A stretch of DNA of 64,000 bases from Pseudomonas botevensis (GTDB lineage: Bacteria > Pseudomonadota > Gammaproteobacteria > Pseudomonadales > Pseudomonadaceae). The notes under the pieces are model-generated. The model searched no databases. It was given only the letters and a program-made list of their open reading frames with translations, and was not told the DNA's origin. Position 1 is the stretch's first letter; every line of letters begins with the position of its first letter. Made by a program: the position numbers and the translations under genes. Shown in pieces: positions 1 to 8,864 of the stretch. Location of the stretch: positions 248,001 through 312,000 of the forward strand of contig NZ_JAHTKI010000001.1 in the NCBI RefSeq assembly GCF_019145475.1, in the 5' to 3' direction.

Positions 1-1
1 C

Positions 2-1207
2 CGGGCCGCCGCCGTTGGCTGGCTGGTGCCGAAGCTCGAGCAGGTCATCACCGAAAACGTTGCGATCAAGGAACAGCTGCCGATGTTCCGGCAACTGTCC
101 GAGCATCTGGAAGGCCTCGACGCCGCCTGCTCCCAACACCTGGGCGATGAGGCGCCGCTGCTGCTGCCGATCTCCCGCCGCCTGAAAACCATGATCCAGC
201 GTGCCGCCGACAATCAGCCGGCGCCCGGTGTCGTGGGCGCGGCGGTGGCGCAGGTCAAGCAGGCCGCGACCCAGTTGCTCACCCCCGGCGCGCCGATCGA
301 CAACGAGAAAGACGCGTACAAGGCATTGCGCGCCCAGCAGGAAAGCGCCCGGCCGCTGTGCGCCTGGTGGCTCAAGCAGAAGGCCACCGACCTGCGCGCA
401 TTGCGTCTGAACCGCACCCTGCTCTGGCTGCCGATCGACGTGGTGCCGGAGCGCAACGCCGAGCAGATCACCGTGCTGCGTGGCCTGCCGATCGAGAAAC
501 TCAAGCTCTACCAGGACCGCTTCGACCAGGGCAAATACGCCGACCTGCTGGTGGAACTGGAGGCGAGCCTGGCGAAGGCACCGTTCTGGTTCGATGGCCA
601 AAGGATGGTCTGGGAATGCCTCCAGAACCTCAACGCCGAGATGGCTATGCGCGAAGTGGAAATCCACTTCGCGCTTTTGGTTCAGCGCCTGCCAGGTATC
701 GCCGAGTTGCGCTTTCATGACGGCGCGCCGTTCGCCGATCCGGCTACCCGGGCGTGGATCGCCGCCAACGTCATGCCGCACCTGCAAAGCGCCAGCGCGC
801 CGCGCAAAGTCGAGGTCGATGTTGCGACCCAGCCCGCGTGGGAAAAGGCCCTCGAAGACGTCATGCCGATCCTGCGCAAGGAAGGTCTCAAGACGGCCGT
901 GCAGACTCTCAAGCAGGGTCTGCAGTCCGCCCATGGCGGGCGCGAGCGCTTCTTCTGGCAGTTCGCCCTCGCGCGGCTGTGCTTCATGGCCAAGAAGTAC
1001 GAACTGGCCAAGAACCAGCTCGAAACCCTCGATCAGACATTACAGGACTCAGGCCTGCACGCCTGGGAGCCCGATCTTGCATTGGAAGTGCTGCACCTGC
1101 TGCACAGTTGCTGCGAGTTGTTGCCGCAGAACCATGCAGTGCGTGAACGCAAGGAAGAGATTTATCGCAGGCTGTGCCACCTCGACCTCGAAGTGGTACT
1201 CGAATAG
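2..1207 (+). CDS. tssA: T6SS protein TssA, 5'-truncated by the window edge
   Basis: The reading frame is open to the first base, so the N-terminal part (the ImpA_N region in this family) lies outside the window; a GTG at 26 is only an internal codon. TssA proteins sit at the baseplate or distal sheath end and guide assembly of the T6SS tail. The visible part is a mostly helical, charged protein ending about 30 bp before tssB. Identification rests on protein character and on its place as first gene of a tssA-tssB-tssC-tssE order, as in P. aeruginosa HSI-II. The TssA subclass cannot be settled from the fragment. Confidence 0.85.
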   Translation, partial: RAAAVGWLVPKLEQVITENVAIKEQLPMFRQLSEHLEGLDAACSQHLGDEAPLLLPISRRLKTMIQRAADNQPAPGVVGAAVAQVKQAATQLLTPGAPIDNEKDAYKALRAQQESARPLCAWWLKQKATDLRALRLNRTLLWLPIDVVPERNAEQITVLRGLPIEKLKLYQDRFDQGKYADLLVELEASLAKAPFWFDGQRMVWECLQNLNAEMAMREVEIHFALLVQRLPGIAELRFHDGAPFADPATRAWIAANVMPHLQSASAPRKVEVDVATQPAWEKALEDVMPILRKEGLKTAVQTLKQGLQSAHGGRERFFWQFALARLCFMAKKYELAKNQLETLDQTLQDSGLHAWEPDLALEVLHLLHSCCELLPQNHAVRERKEEIYRRLCHLDLEVVLE

Positions 1208-1239
1208 GCCCCAGGGCCACAACCGCAAGGAGAAAAGCC

Positions 1240-1743
1240 ATGGCCAAAGAAGGCTCGGTCGCCCCCAAGGAACGCATCAACGTCACCTTCAAACCCGCTA
1301 CCGGCGGTGCTCAGGAAGAGATTGAACTGCCGCTGAAACTGCTGGCAATCGGTGACTACACCCACCGCAAGGACGATCGCAAGATCGAGGATCGCAAGCC
1401 GATCAGCATCGACAAGATGACCTTCGACGAAGTGCTCTCCAAGCAAGAGCTGAGCCTGACGCTGAGCGTGCCGAACCGTCTGCAGGAAGATGGCGAGGCC
1501 GACGAGCTGGCTGTGCAACTGCGCGTCAACTCGATGAAGGACTTCAACCCGGCCAGCCTGGTCGAGCAAGTGCCTGAGCTGAAGAAACTGATGGAACTGC
1601 GCGACGCGCTGGTGGCCCTCAAAGGCCCGCTGGGTAACGCCCCTGCGTTCCGTAAAGCCATCGAAGGCGTGCTCGCCGACGATGAATCCCGTGGTCGCGT
1701 ACTCGGTGAGCTGGGCCTGAACGCCGCAGCCCCGGACGCCTGA
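1240..1743 (+). CDS. tssB: T6SS contractile sheath small subunit TssB
   Basis: This 167-residue protein is the small sheath subunit (VipA/HsiB family), which pairs with TssC to form the contractile cytoplasmic tube. The start ATG at 1240 follows a clear AAGGAG ribosome site; an in-frame upstream ATG at 1174 lies inside tssA and is not used. The N-terminal half carries the family core (ELPLKLLAIGDYT, then a conserved KMTFDEVL stretch), and the C-terminal helices match the normal length of about 165-170 residues. It lies 28 bp before tssC and is surely co-transcribed and co-translated in stoichiometric pairing with it. Confidence 0.97.
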   Translation: MAKEGSVAPKERINVTFKPATGGAQEEIELPLKLLAIGDYTHRKDDRKIEDRKPISIDKMTFDEVLSKQELSLTLSVPNRLQEDGEADELAVQLRVNSMKDFNPASLVEQVPELKKLMELRDALVALKGPLGNAPAFRKAIEGVLADDESRGRVLGELGLNAAAPDA

Positions 1744-1771
1744 GACTAGAGCAGCCAAGGAAGCCAACACA

Positions 1772-3247
1772 ATGAGCACTAGCGCAGCACAACAGAACGC
1801 CGCCGAAAACGGCGAGTACAGCATTCTCGACAGCATCATCGCCGAAACCCGTCTGACTCCGGACGACGAAGCCTACGACATCGCCAAGCGCGGTGTGTCG
1901 GCATTCATCGAAGAGCTGCTCAAGCCGCAGAACAACGGCGAGCCGGTCAAGAAAGCCATGGTTGACCGCATGATTGCCGAGATCGATGCCAAGCTCAGCC
2001 GTCAGATGGACGAAATCCTGCACCACCCGGACTTCCAGTCGCTGGAATCGTCGTGGCGTGGCCTGCAACTGCTGGTCGACCGCACCAACTTCCGCGAAAA
2101 CATCAAGATCGAAATCCTCAACGTCTCCAAAGACGACCTGCTGGACGATTTCGAAGACTCGCCGGAAGTCATGCAGTCGGGCCTGTACAAGCATATCTAC
2201 ACCGCTGAATACGGCCAGTTCGGTGGTCAGCCGGTTGGTGCGATCATCGCCAACTACTACCTGTCCCCAAGCTCGCCTGACGTGAAGCTGATGCAGTACG
2301 TGGCCAGCGTATCCTGCATGTCCCACGCGCCGTTCATCGCTGCTGCCGGCCCGAAATTCTTCGGCCTGGAAAGCTTCACCGGCCTGCCGGATCTGAAAGA
2401 TCTGAAAGACCACTTCGAAGGCCCGCAATTCACCAAATGGCAGAGCTTCCGTACCTCGGAAGACTCCCGCTACGTTGGCCTGACCGTGCCGCGTTTCCTG
2501 CTGCGTAACCCGTACGACCCGGAAGAAAACCCGGTCAAGTCGTTCGTGTACAAGGAAACCGTTGCCAACAGCCACGAGCACTACCTGTGGGGCAACACCG
2601 CGTTCGCGTTCGGCACCAAGCTGACCGACAGCTTCGCCAAGTTCCGCTGGTGCCCGAACATCATCGGCCCGCAGAGCGGTGGTGCTGTTGAAGACCTGCC
2701 GCTGCACCATTTCGAAAGCATGGGAGAAATCGAAACCAAGATTCCTACCGAGGTTCTGGTTTCCGACCGTCGTGAATACGAACTGGCCGAGGAAGGCTTC
2801 ATCTCCCTGACCATGCGCAAAGGCTCCGACAACGCGGCGTTCTTCTCCGCCAGCTCGGTGCAGAAGCCGAAGTTCTTCGGCATCAGCGCGGAAGGCAAGG
2901 CGGCAGAGCTGAACTACAAGCTCGGCACCCAACTGCCGTACATGATGATCGTCAACCGCCTGGCTCACTACCTCAAGGTGCTGCAGCGCGAGCAACTCGG
3001 TTCGTGGAAAGAACGTACCGACCTCGAGCTGGAACTGAACAAGTGGATCCGCCAGTACGTCGCCGACCAGGAAAACCCGAGCGCCGAAGTGCGTGGCCGT
3101 CGTCCGCTGCGCGCTGCGCAAGTGATCGTCAGCGACGTTGAAGGCGAGCCGGGCTGGTATCGCGTCAGCCTGAACGTGCGTCCGCACTTCAAGTACATGG
3201 GTGCCGATTTCACCCTGTCGCTGGTTGGCAAGCTGGACAAAGAGTAA
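1772..3247 (+). CDS. tssC: T6SS contractile sheath large subunit TssC
   Basis: A 491-residue large sheath subunit (VipB/HsiC family), full length. TssB/TssC heterodimers polymerise around the Hcp tube, contract to fire it, and are then recycled by ClpV. Family landmarks include the segment FQSLESSWRGLQLLVDRT near residues 90-107, the QFGGQPVGAIIANY stretch, and the conserved C-terminal handshake region ending in FTLSLVGKLDKE. The start ATG at 1772 is preceded by an AAGGAAG site. Spacing to tssE is 9 bp, indicating tight operon coupling. Confidence 0.98.
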   Translation: MSTSAAQQNAAENGEYSILDSIIAETRLTPDDEAYDIAKRGVSAFIEELLKPQNNGEPVKKAMVDRMIAEIDAKLSRQMDEILHHPDFQSLESSWRGLQLLVDRTNFRENIKIEILNVSKDDLLDDFEDSPEVMQSGLYKHIYTAEYGQFGGQPVGAIIANYYLSPSSPDVKLMQYVASVSCMSHAPFIAAAGPKFFGLESFTGLPDLKDLKDHFEGPQFTKWQSFRTSEDSRYVGLTVPRFLLRNPYDPEENPVKSFVYKETVANSHEHYLWGNTAFAFGTKLTDSFAKFRWCPNIIGPQSGGAVEDLPLHHFESMGEIETKIPTEVLVSDRREYELAEEGFISLTMRKGSDNAAFFSASSVQKPKFFGISAEGKAAELNYKLGTQLPYMMIVNRLAHYLKVLQREQLGSWKERTDLELELNKWIRQYVADQENPSAEVRGRRPLRAAQVIVSDVEGEPGWYRVSLNVRPHFKYMGADFTLSLVGKLDKE

Positions 3248-3256
3248 GAGCGACTC

Positions 3257-3664
3257 ATGGACGGATACGGCAGCCTTTTCGAACGCCTGAACGGCGATGC
3301 GGATCAACGCGCCGGCTGGAGCCGCGAGGCTTCGGCCATGGCGTCGGTGGCTGCCCATCTGGCCAAAATGCTCAGCACCCGGGCGGGCAGCGTGCAAACG
3401 CTGTCCGACTACGGGTTGCCCGATCTCAATGACATGCGCCTGAGCCTGCACGACTCCCTGAGTCAGGCCCGCCTGGCCATCGAAAGCTTCATCGAAGCCT
3501 ACGAACCGCGCCTGAGCAACGTGCGTGTCATCTCCCTGCCGCGTGATCACGATCAGCTTCGCCTGGCCTTCAGCATCGAAGGCCTGCTGGAAGTGGATGG
3601 TTTCAAGCGTCAGGTCAGTTTTTCCGCGCGCCTGGATGGCAGCGGTCAAGTGAAGGTCAAGTAA
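3257..3664 (+). CDS. tssE: T6SS baseplate protein TssE (gp25-like)
   Basis: A 135-residue protein of the GPW/gp25 family, the T6SS counterpart of phage T4 baseplate wedge protein gp25. It starts sheath polymerisation on the baseplate together with TssF, TssG and TssK. The N-terminal LFERL motif, the central LSDYGLPDLND segment and a C-terminal beta region with IEAYEPRL are typical of TssE. Length fits the family. It is the last core gene before a non-core insert; the core resumes at tssF about 2.4 kb later. Confidence 0.95.
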   Translation: MDGYGSLFERLNGDADQRAGWSREASAMASVAAHLAKMLSTRAGSVQTLSDYGLPDLNDMRLSLHDSLSQARLAIESFIEAYEPRLSNVRVISLPRDHDQLRLAFSIEGLLEVDGFKRQVSFSARLDGSGQVKVK

Positions 3665-3666
3665 GG

Positions 3667-4086
3667 ATGCGCCAGAGCATTATGAACCTGGGTATGTTGG
3701 CAATGATTGGGCGTCGCGCTTTGCTGCTGATTGTCTTAATAGCTGTCGCCCTGATTTTGGTTGCGGGTTTCCTGAAGGTGAAAGCGTCACGGCTTGCTCA
3801 TGTGTACTCCACCGAATGGAACGACACCGGAACCTGTTACATCAGTTCTTACATCCCGCAGTACTCGGCTCTGGGGATTCCCGGAAAACTCTTGAAGCTG
3901 TTCTCCAGTGAAGCCTTTTTCAGGGTGTACGCCAAAAACGGCACGCTATTGCAATCCTCGGAATGGTTGCTCTGGCAGAACGAATTCACGACGGATGAAC
4001 GTGCGCAGTGGGTATGCGGAAACGCGATTTACCCAACAGCGAAGGGATACGAGGGCTGGAGCATTCCAGCATGTGCCGGGCAATGA
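3667..4086 (+). CDS. Small membrane-anchored protein between tssE and PAAR gene
   Basis: A 139-residue protein starting 2 bp after the tssE stop. A hydrophobic segment near residues 17-36 should anchor it in the inner membrane, with the remaining ~100 residues outside; these contain three cysteines. The C-terminal half (FRVYAKNGTLLQSSEWLL, then YPTAKGYEGW) reminds me of the DUF6201 family, which I recall only loosely. Its site between core genes and a PAAR/effector pair suggests an accessory role, possibly an orphan immunity protein. No function is visible from the sequence alone. Confidence 0.7.
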   Translation: MRQSIMNLGMLAMIGRRALLLIVLIAVALILVAGFLKVKASRLAHVYSTEWNDTGTCYISSYIPQYSALGIPGKLLKLFSSEAFFRVYAKNGTLLQSSEWLLWQNEFTTDERAQWVCGNAIYPTAKGYEGWSIPACAGQ

Positions 4087-4122
4087 ATAGTCGTCAGGCC
4101 AAGGTCAATTAAGGAGAGCCTC

Positions 4123-4641
4123 ATGTCAGGAAAACCCGCTGCACGCGTATCCGACCCCACCGCTTGCCCGCTCCCCGGCCACGGCACCAACCCGATCGCC
4201 GCCGGTTCCGGCGATGTGTTCTTTGACGGCCTCGCGGCCGCCCGCCAAGGCGATGCCTCGGCGTGTGGTGGTGCGCTGGTCGGCGACCTTGCCACCACGG
4301 TTCTGATCAATGGCAAACCGGCTGCGACCGTAGGCTCGGTGGGAGCGCACGGGAACAAGGTTACGGCCGGTTCCGGGACGGTGATTATCGGGAATTCGCA
4401 TTCGCCGGCGCCGTTTGTGCCTCCAGTTCCCATGCCTGGTTACTTCAATGATTTTTTTGTCTTACGAGATGATGAAGGTAATCCGGTGGCAAATTATGGC
4501 TACCGTCTGGAAACCGAGTCAGGTGAGATTTATGAAGGGATAACAGACGCTAACGGTCATACCAAAGCTGTTAGCACTGGCAAAGCTTCACAAGTACTGA
4601 AAATCTCTCTTCTCACTCCAGCAGGTGTCGCGAATGTCTAA
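4123..4641 (+). CDS. PAAR spike-tip protein with C-terminal beta extension
   Basis: A 172-residue protein whose first ~95 residues form a PAAR domain, the metal-binding cone that sharpens the VgrG spike. Visible features are the DPTACPLPGHG loop, a histidine/cysteine set and the VLINGKPAATVGS and SGTVIIGNSHSPAP repeats. Residues ~107-172 (FVLRDDEGNPVANYGYRLE, then ITDANGHT) look like a transthyretin-like beta domain of the kind seen appended to T6SS spike proteins, probably an adaptor for the next gene product. The start has a GGAGAG site. Its stop overlaps the next start by 8 bp, coupling translation of spike tip and cargo. Confidence 0.92.
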   Translation: MSGKPAARVSDPTACPLPGHGTNPIAAGSGDVFFDGLAAARQGDASACGGALVGDLATTVLINGKPAATVGSVGAHGNKVTAGSGTVIIGNSHSPAPFVPPVPMPGYFNDFFVLRDDEGNPVANYGYRLETESGEIYEGITDANGHTKAVSTGKASQVLKISLLTPAGVANV

Positions 4642-5554
4642 CGTGGCACCCCTGGCACAGGCCCCTTCAACTCCTTCGAGCAATCGTGAGGGGCAGATTG
4701 CGACCGTAAAATTAGCAAAACTTTCAACTTATGAATTCAACATAAGGTCGTTTCATCCGGGGAAAACGTTTGGATGGAGCGGTTTTAATTTTGAAGGTGA
4801 TGCGCGCGGGTTTTCGTTAAAGCCTAGTGGTCTCTCTGGTGTTCAGGGCACGCTGATAACTTCGCGTGTATGGCATAAGTTTTTTGTAAAACTTGCAACC
4901 AACGAAGTTGTTGATACGCAAACGGAGTCGAATGATTCCGGAAAGGCTGGAGCAGAACATACCCACTACGATGCAGAGTTGAAGCCAAAAGGTGGAAGTT
5001 GGCCATCAATTAAAACGGAAAAAGGTGCAGTAACTACTGTTTGGGTAGACGGTGGCTACGCAGGTGAGAATCACGCTTTCCCATTGTCGGCAGCGACAAA
5101 GAAACTCACGGGTATGACATTCGTACCAAGTTTGGATGTAAGTTACAAAATCGTAATGACGCTGGATCGGGTGGCTAAACATTTGGATGTTGTCACTTAT
5201 ATCTCCGGTGACGGTTTTCCAAACTGTGAGGCGTTTATTTCTGACCCGTCAGGAAAATCGATATTTCTTGGCGTACATGTTCGAAAGGGTGCCGCTGCCG
5301 TCTCCCTGTTTGGCGATAAAAAGTACCCAATGATTGCTTCGGCCATCCGAATTGAGGTCGACGATGAAGGGAACTTCAAAGATAAGTTGGGAAACGAGAT
5401 GAGAAGAAGAAAGCTCAAAAAGGAGCAGCTTGATATGCGTCCGATTGAAGAGTGGAACGACTTTTTCATCAATCTCAGCCCCAACGATGGCCGCTGGATG
5501 GGCATTTGGGAGGAGCCTATGCCGGATGCCAATACAGAGTCGACGTTGAAATGA
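4634..5554 (+). CDS. Candidate PAAR-delivered T6SS effector, family unrecognised
   Basis: A 306-residue soluble protein with no signal peptide. The ATG at 4634 overlaps the PAAR stop by 8 bp; the in-frame GTG at 4625 is less likely. I do not recognise its fold. It looks beta-rich (for example FNFEGDARGFSLKPSG and TTVWVDGGYAGENHAFP) with a short lysine/arginine-rich helix (residues ~265-275). Base composition is clearly less GC-rich than the flanking tss genes, a sign of separate acquisition. Overlap with a PAAR gene upstream and a 4-TM protein downstream is the classic cargo-immunity arrangement, so effector is inferred from context only. Confidence 0.6.
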   Translation: MSNVAPLAQAPSTPSSNREGQIATVKLAKLSTYEFNIRSFHPGKTFGWSGFNFEGDARGFSLKPSGLSGVQGTLITSRVWHKFFVKLATNEVVDTQTESNDSGKAGAEHTHYDAELKPKGGSWPSIKTEKGAVTTVWVDGGYAGENHAFPLSAATKKLTGMTFVPSLDVSYKIVMTLDRVAKHLDVVTYISGDGFPNCEAFISDPSGKSIFLGVHVRKGAAAVSLFGDKKYPMIASAIRIEVDDEGNFKDKLGNEMRRRKLKKEQLDMRPIEEWNDFFINLSPNDGRWMGIWEEPMPDANTESTLK

Positions 5555-5997
5555 CTTATACCGGTTATTTCAAAGTGGCCGTTTGGATGCCAGCGATTTT
5601 TTTGCCGTTTTTGTTGGTGCTCGATGCTTTCTATTTTTCCAAACCACTGAGCGGCGGAATTGAACAATTTATTCTTGTTTACATCCTCGGCTTTGGGCTT
5701 GCGGCATACATTCCATTTGCGGCTTTTTCGTCTCGTGTGATTTCTAATAGAACTAAGTCGGAAGTAATAAGGCTTGCTTGGTGGGCTCCAGTACTTTTTA
5801 TCCCGTTTTATGGTGCCCCTTGGGTTTTGTATGGTGCCGGGTGCCTGGTTGCTGGCAGGTCTGCTGGCTTGGGAATGATGTTTATGTGGTTGGCTTATAT
5901 CCCTTATTTTTTGTTTTTTGGTGTGTTGTTATCGGCGATAGCTGTTTTCGCTTTCAAGTTGATGGATAGTTTTTCTCTGTTTTCTGACAGGCGATGA
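5551..5997 (+). CDS. Four-TM inner-membrane protein, candidate immunity protein
   Basis: A 148-residue protein that starts in an ATGA overlap with the preceding candidate effector. It has four hydrophobic segments (about residues 9-27, 38-58, 77-101 and 108-136) with short polar loops. It is markedly AT-rich. T6SS immunity proteins lie directly behind their effector and reside where the toxin acts; an inner-membrane protein therefore hints that the effector acts on the membrane or in the periplasm. This is inference: no family was recognised. Confidence 0.6.
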   Translation: MTYTGYFKVAVWMPAIFLPFLLVLDAFYFSKPLSGGIEQFILVYILGFGLAAYIPFAAFSSRVISNRTKSEVIRLAWWAPVLFIPFYGAPWVLYGAGCLVAGRSAGLGMMFMWLAYIPYFLFFGVLLSAIAVFAFKLMDSFSLFSDRR

Positions 5998-6094
5998 TAT
6001 GGCGAATATCTCGACTTCGTAAAACCAAAACACGGTAGCGATTTTTAAGACTCGCAGTGATGCGAAATTAAACGAAAAACCAGGCAGGCAACCC

Positions 6095-7882
6095 ATGTCC
6101 TTTAACCACTACTACCAAAGCGAACTCACCGCACTGCGCCAACTGGGTCGCCGTTTCGCCGAGCGTAGTCCGGCGTTGGCGCCGTTCCTGGGGCAGGCCG
6201 GGCGGGATCCGGATGTGGAGCGGTTGCTGGAGGGCTTTGCGTTTCTGACCGGGCGTCTGCGCCAGAAGCTCGATGACGAACTGCCGGAACTCAGCCATTC
6301 CCTGATGCAGTTGCTGTGGCCGAACTACATGCGGCCGCTGCCGGCGTTCAGCATTTTGCAGTTCGATCCGCTCAAGCGATCCGGGCCGGCGTTGAAGGTC
6401 GAGCGCGATACGCCGATCGAGAGCGTGCCGATCGATGACGTGCGTTGCCGCTTCCGCACCTGCTACCCGACTGAAGTCCTGCCACTGGATCTGGCCGCGC
6501 TGAACTACTCGGTGAAGGGTGACGGTTCGTTGCTCAGCCTGCGTCTGGAGATGAGCGCCGACGGCCACCTCGGCGAGCTGGAACTGAGCAAGCTGCGCCT
6601 GCACTTCGCCGGTGAGCGTTACATCAGCCAGATGCTCTACCTGAGTCTGTTGCGCAACCTTGAAGGCATCGAGTTGATCCCGCTCGACGGTGCCGGCAAG
6701 CCTATCGATGGCGTCAGCGGCAAGCCGATGGCGTTCAAGATTCCCGGCGACCGCGTGAAGCCGGTGGGGTTTGCCGAAGAAGAAGCGTTGATCCCGTATC
6801 CGCTGAACACCTTCCGTGGTTATCGCTATCTGCAGGAATATTTCGCCTTCCAGGACAAGTTCCTGTTCGTCGACGTCAACGGCCTGGACATCCTCAAGGC
6901 GCTGCCGGAAGACACCCTCAAGCAGATGCGTGGCCTGGAATTGCGCTTCGATATCCGCAAGAGCGGGATCATGCGCATGCGCCCGACCCTGGATAACGTG
7001 AAGCTGTTCTGCACGCCGATCGTCAACCTGTTCAAGCACGACGCCCTGCCGATCCGCCTCGACGGCAAGCAGGACGAATACCTGCTGCTGCCAGCGGAGT
7101 ACGACCTGCAGAACTGCGGCGTGTTTTCGGTGGAAGGCGTCACCGGCTGGAAGCCCGGCGGCCTCGGTTATCAGGAGTACGTGCCGTTCGAATCCTTCGA
7201 GCACGACCCGAGTTTCGACGTGCCCAACAGCCGTCCGCATTACAGCATCCGCCAGCGTTCATCCTTGCTGCACGACGGCCTCGACACCTACCTGAGCTTC
7301 GGCATCCGCCACACCGAAGCCCATGAAACCCTGTCGATCGAGCTGATGTGTACCAACCAGAACCTGCCGCGCAAGCTCAAGCTCGGCGACATCTGCATGG
7401 CCAGCGAAGAGACTCCGGAGTTCCTCAGCTTCCGCAACATCACCCCGGCCACGTCGAGCTTCGCGCCGCCGCTGAACCGTGACTTTCTGTGGAAGCTGAT
7501 CAGCAACATGTCGCTCAACTATCTGTCGCTGGCCGACGTCAACGCGCTGAAGGTGATCCTCGAAACCTACGACCTGCCGCGCTACTACGACCAGCACGCG
7601 GAAAAAGTCAGCAAACGCCTGCTCGGCGGGCTCAAGCACATCAAGCATCACCACGTCGACCGACTGCACCGAGGCCTGCCGGTACGCGGCTTGCGCACCG
7701 AGCTGACCATCGACCCGGAAGGCTATATCGGCGAGGGCGACCTGTTCGTTTTCGCTTCGGTTCTCAACGAGTTTTTCGCGCTTTACGCCAGTCTCAATTC
7801 GTACCATGAGCTGCGGGTAAAAAGCACACAGGGAGAGGTGTACCAATGGACACCACGTATGGGCCTGCAGCCCCTGCTTTAA
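6095..7882 (+). CDS. tssF: T6SS baseplate protein TssF
   Basis: A 595-residue baseplate wedge protein (VasA/ImpG family), full length. TssF with TssG and TssE builds the wedge that docks on the TssJLM membrane complex through TssK. The N-terminus (FNHYYQSELTALRQLG, then FAERSPALAPFLG) and the stretch LMQLLWPNYMRPLPAFSI are hallmarks of the family. The core operon resumes here after the AT-rich insert, about 97 bp downstream of the 4-TM gene, with GC-rich codon use again. It overlaps tssG by 37 bp, implying translational coupling. Confidence 0.97.
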   Translation: MSFNHYYQSELTALRQLGRRFAERSPALAPFLGQAGRDPDVERLLEGFAFLTGRLRQKLDDELPELSHSLMQLLWPNYMRPLPAFSILQFDPLKRSGPALKVERDTPIESVPIDDVRCRFRTCYPTEVLPLDLAALNYSVKGDGSLLSLRLEMSADGHLGELELSKLRLHFAGERYISQMLYLSLLRNLEGIELIPLDGAGKPIDGVSGKPMAFKIPGDRVKPVGFAEEEALIPYPLNTFRGYRYLQEYFAFQDKFLFVDVNGLDILKALPEDTLKQMRGLELRFDIRKSGIMRMRPTLDNVKLFCTPIVNLFKHDALPIRLDGKQDEYLLLPAEYDLQNCGVFSVEGVTGWKPGGLGYQEYVPFESFEHDPSFDVPNSRPHYSIRQRSSLLHDGLDTYLSFGIRHTEAHETLSIELMCTNQNLPRKLKLGDICMASEETPEFLSFRNITPATSSFAPPLNRDFLWKLISNMSLNYLSLADVNALKVILETYDLPRYYDQHAEKVSKRLLGGLKHIKHHHVDRLHRGLPVRGLRTELTIDPEGYIGEGDLFVFASVLNEFFALYASLNSYHELRVKSTQGEVYQWTPRMGLQPLL

Positions 7883-8853
7883 GCGGGCTGAGCCGGGTAA
7901 TACGCGAGTACTCGCTGTTTCAGGCCGTGCTGCTGGTGATCGACCGGCTGCGCGAGGCGCACCCGCACCTGAGCGAAGACGACCTGTACGACCAGGTGGA
8001 ATTCCAGGCCAATCCGAGCCTGGGTTTTCCTGGCAGCGACGTTGATCGCGTGGAGTTTTTCGAAGAACACGGGCAGATGCGCGCGCGCATGCGCTTCAAC
8101 CTGATCGGCCTGGTCGGCTCCGGTTCGCCGCTGCCGGCGTTCTATGGCGAACAGGCCCTGGGCGACAGCGAGGACGGCAACCCGACGCGCAACTTCCTCG
8201 ACCTGTTCCACCATCGCCTGCAACGGCTGCTGCTGCCGATCTGGCGCAAGTACCGCTATCGCGCAAGTTTCCAGAGCGGCGCCATCGACCCGTTCTCGTC
8301 GCAGCTGTTCGCCCTGATCGGTCTGGGCGGCGACGAGATCCGCAAGGCCAAGGAACTGAACTGGAAACGCCTGCTGCCATACCTCGGCCTGCTTAGCCTG
8401 CGGGCGCACTCGGCGGCGCTGATCGAAGCGGTGCTGCGTTACTACTTCAAGCACGAAGAGCTGGTCATCGAGCAGTGCATCGAGCGCCGCGTGGAGATTC
8501 TCGACGAGCAGCGCAACCGCCTCGGGTTCGCCAACAGCGTGCTTGGTGAAGACCTGGTGCTCGGCGAACACGTGCGCGACCGCAGCGGCAAATTCCGCAT
8601 TCACATCACCGAACTCGACTGGCAGCGATTCCATGAATTCCTGCCCATCGGTTTCGGCTACCAGCCGCTGTGCGCGCTGGTGCGGTTCACCCTGCGTGAC
8701 CCGCTCGACTACGACATTCGCCTGGTGCTGCGCCAGGAAGAAATCCGCGAACTGCGCATCGGTGAGCAGAACGCCTGTCGCCTCGGTTGGACCAGTTGGC
8801 TGGGCCGCGAAAAAGCGGACGGCGTGGTGACCCTGGGCAGCAAAATTCATTAA
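7846..8853 (+). CDS. tssG: T6SS baseplate protein TssG
   Basis: A 335-residue protein of the VasB/ImpH family, partner of TssF in the baseplate wedge. Landmarks are the N-terminal helix with FQAVLLVIDRL, the FQANPSLGFPGSDV segment and the GLVGSGSPLPAFYGE motif around residues 85-100. The ATG at 7846 lies 37 bp inside tssF; the preceding GGGAGAGG is a good ribosome site. Length is normal for the family. Confidence 0.96.
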   Translation: MDTTYGPAAPALSGLSRVIREYSLFQAVLLVIDRLREAHPHLSEDDLYDQVEFQANPSLGFPGSDVDRVEFFEEHGQMRARMRFNLIGLVGSGSPLPAFYGEQALGDSEDGNPTRNFLDLFHHRLQRLLLPIWRKYRYRASFQSGAIDPFSSQLFALIGLGGDEIRKAKELNWKRLLPYLGLLSLRAHSAALIEAVLRYYFKHEELVIEQCIERRVEILDEQRNRLGFANSVLGEDLVLGEHVRDRSGKFRIHITELDWQRFHEFLPIGFGYQPLCALVRFTLRDPLDYDIRLVLRQEEIRELRIGEQNACRLGWTSWLGREKADGVVTLGSKIH

Positions 8854-8864
8854 GGACGTGAGCC

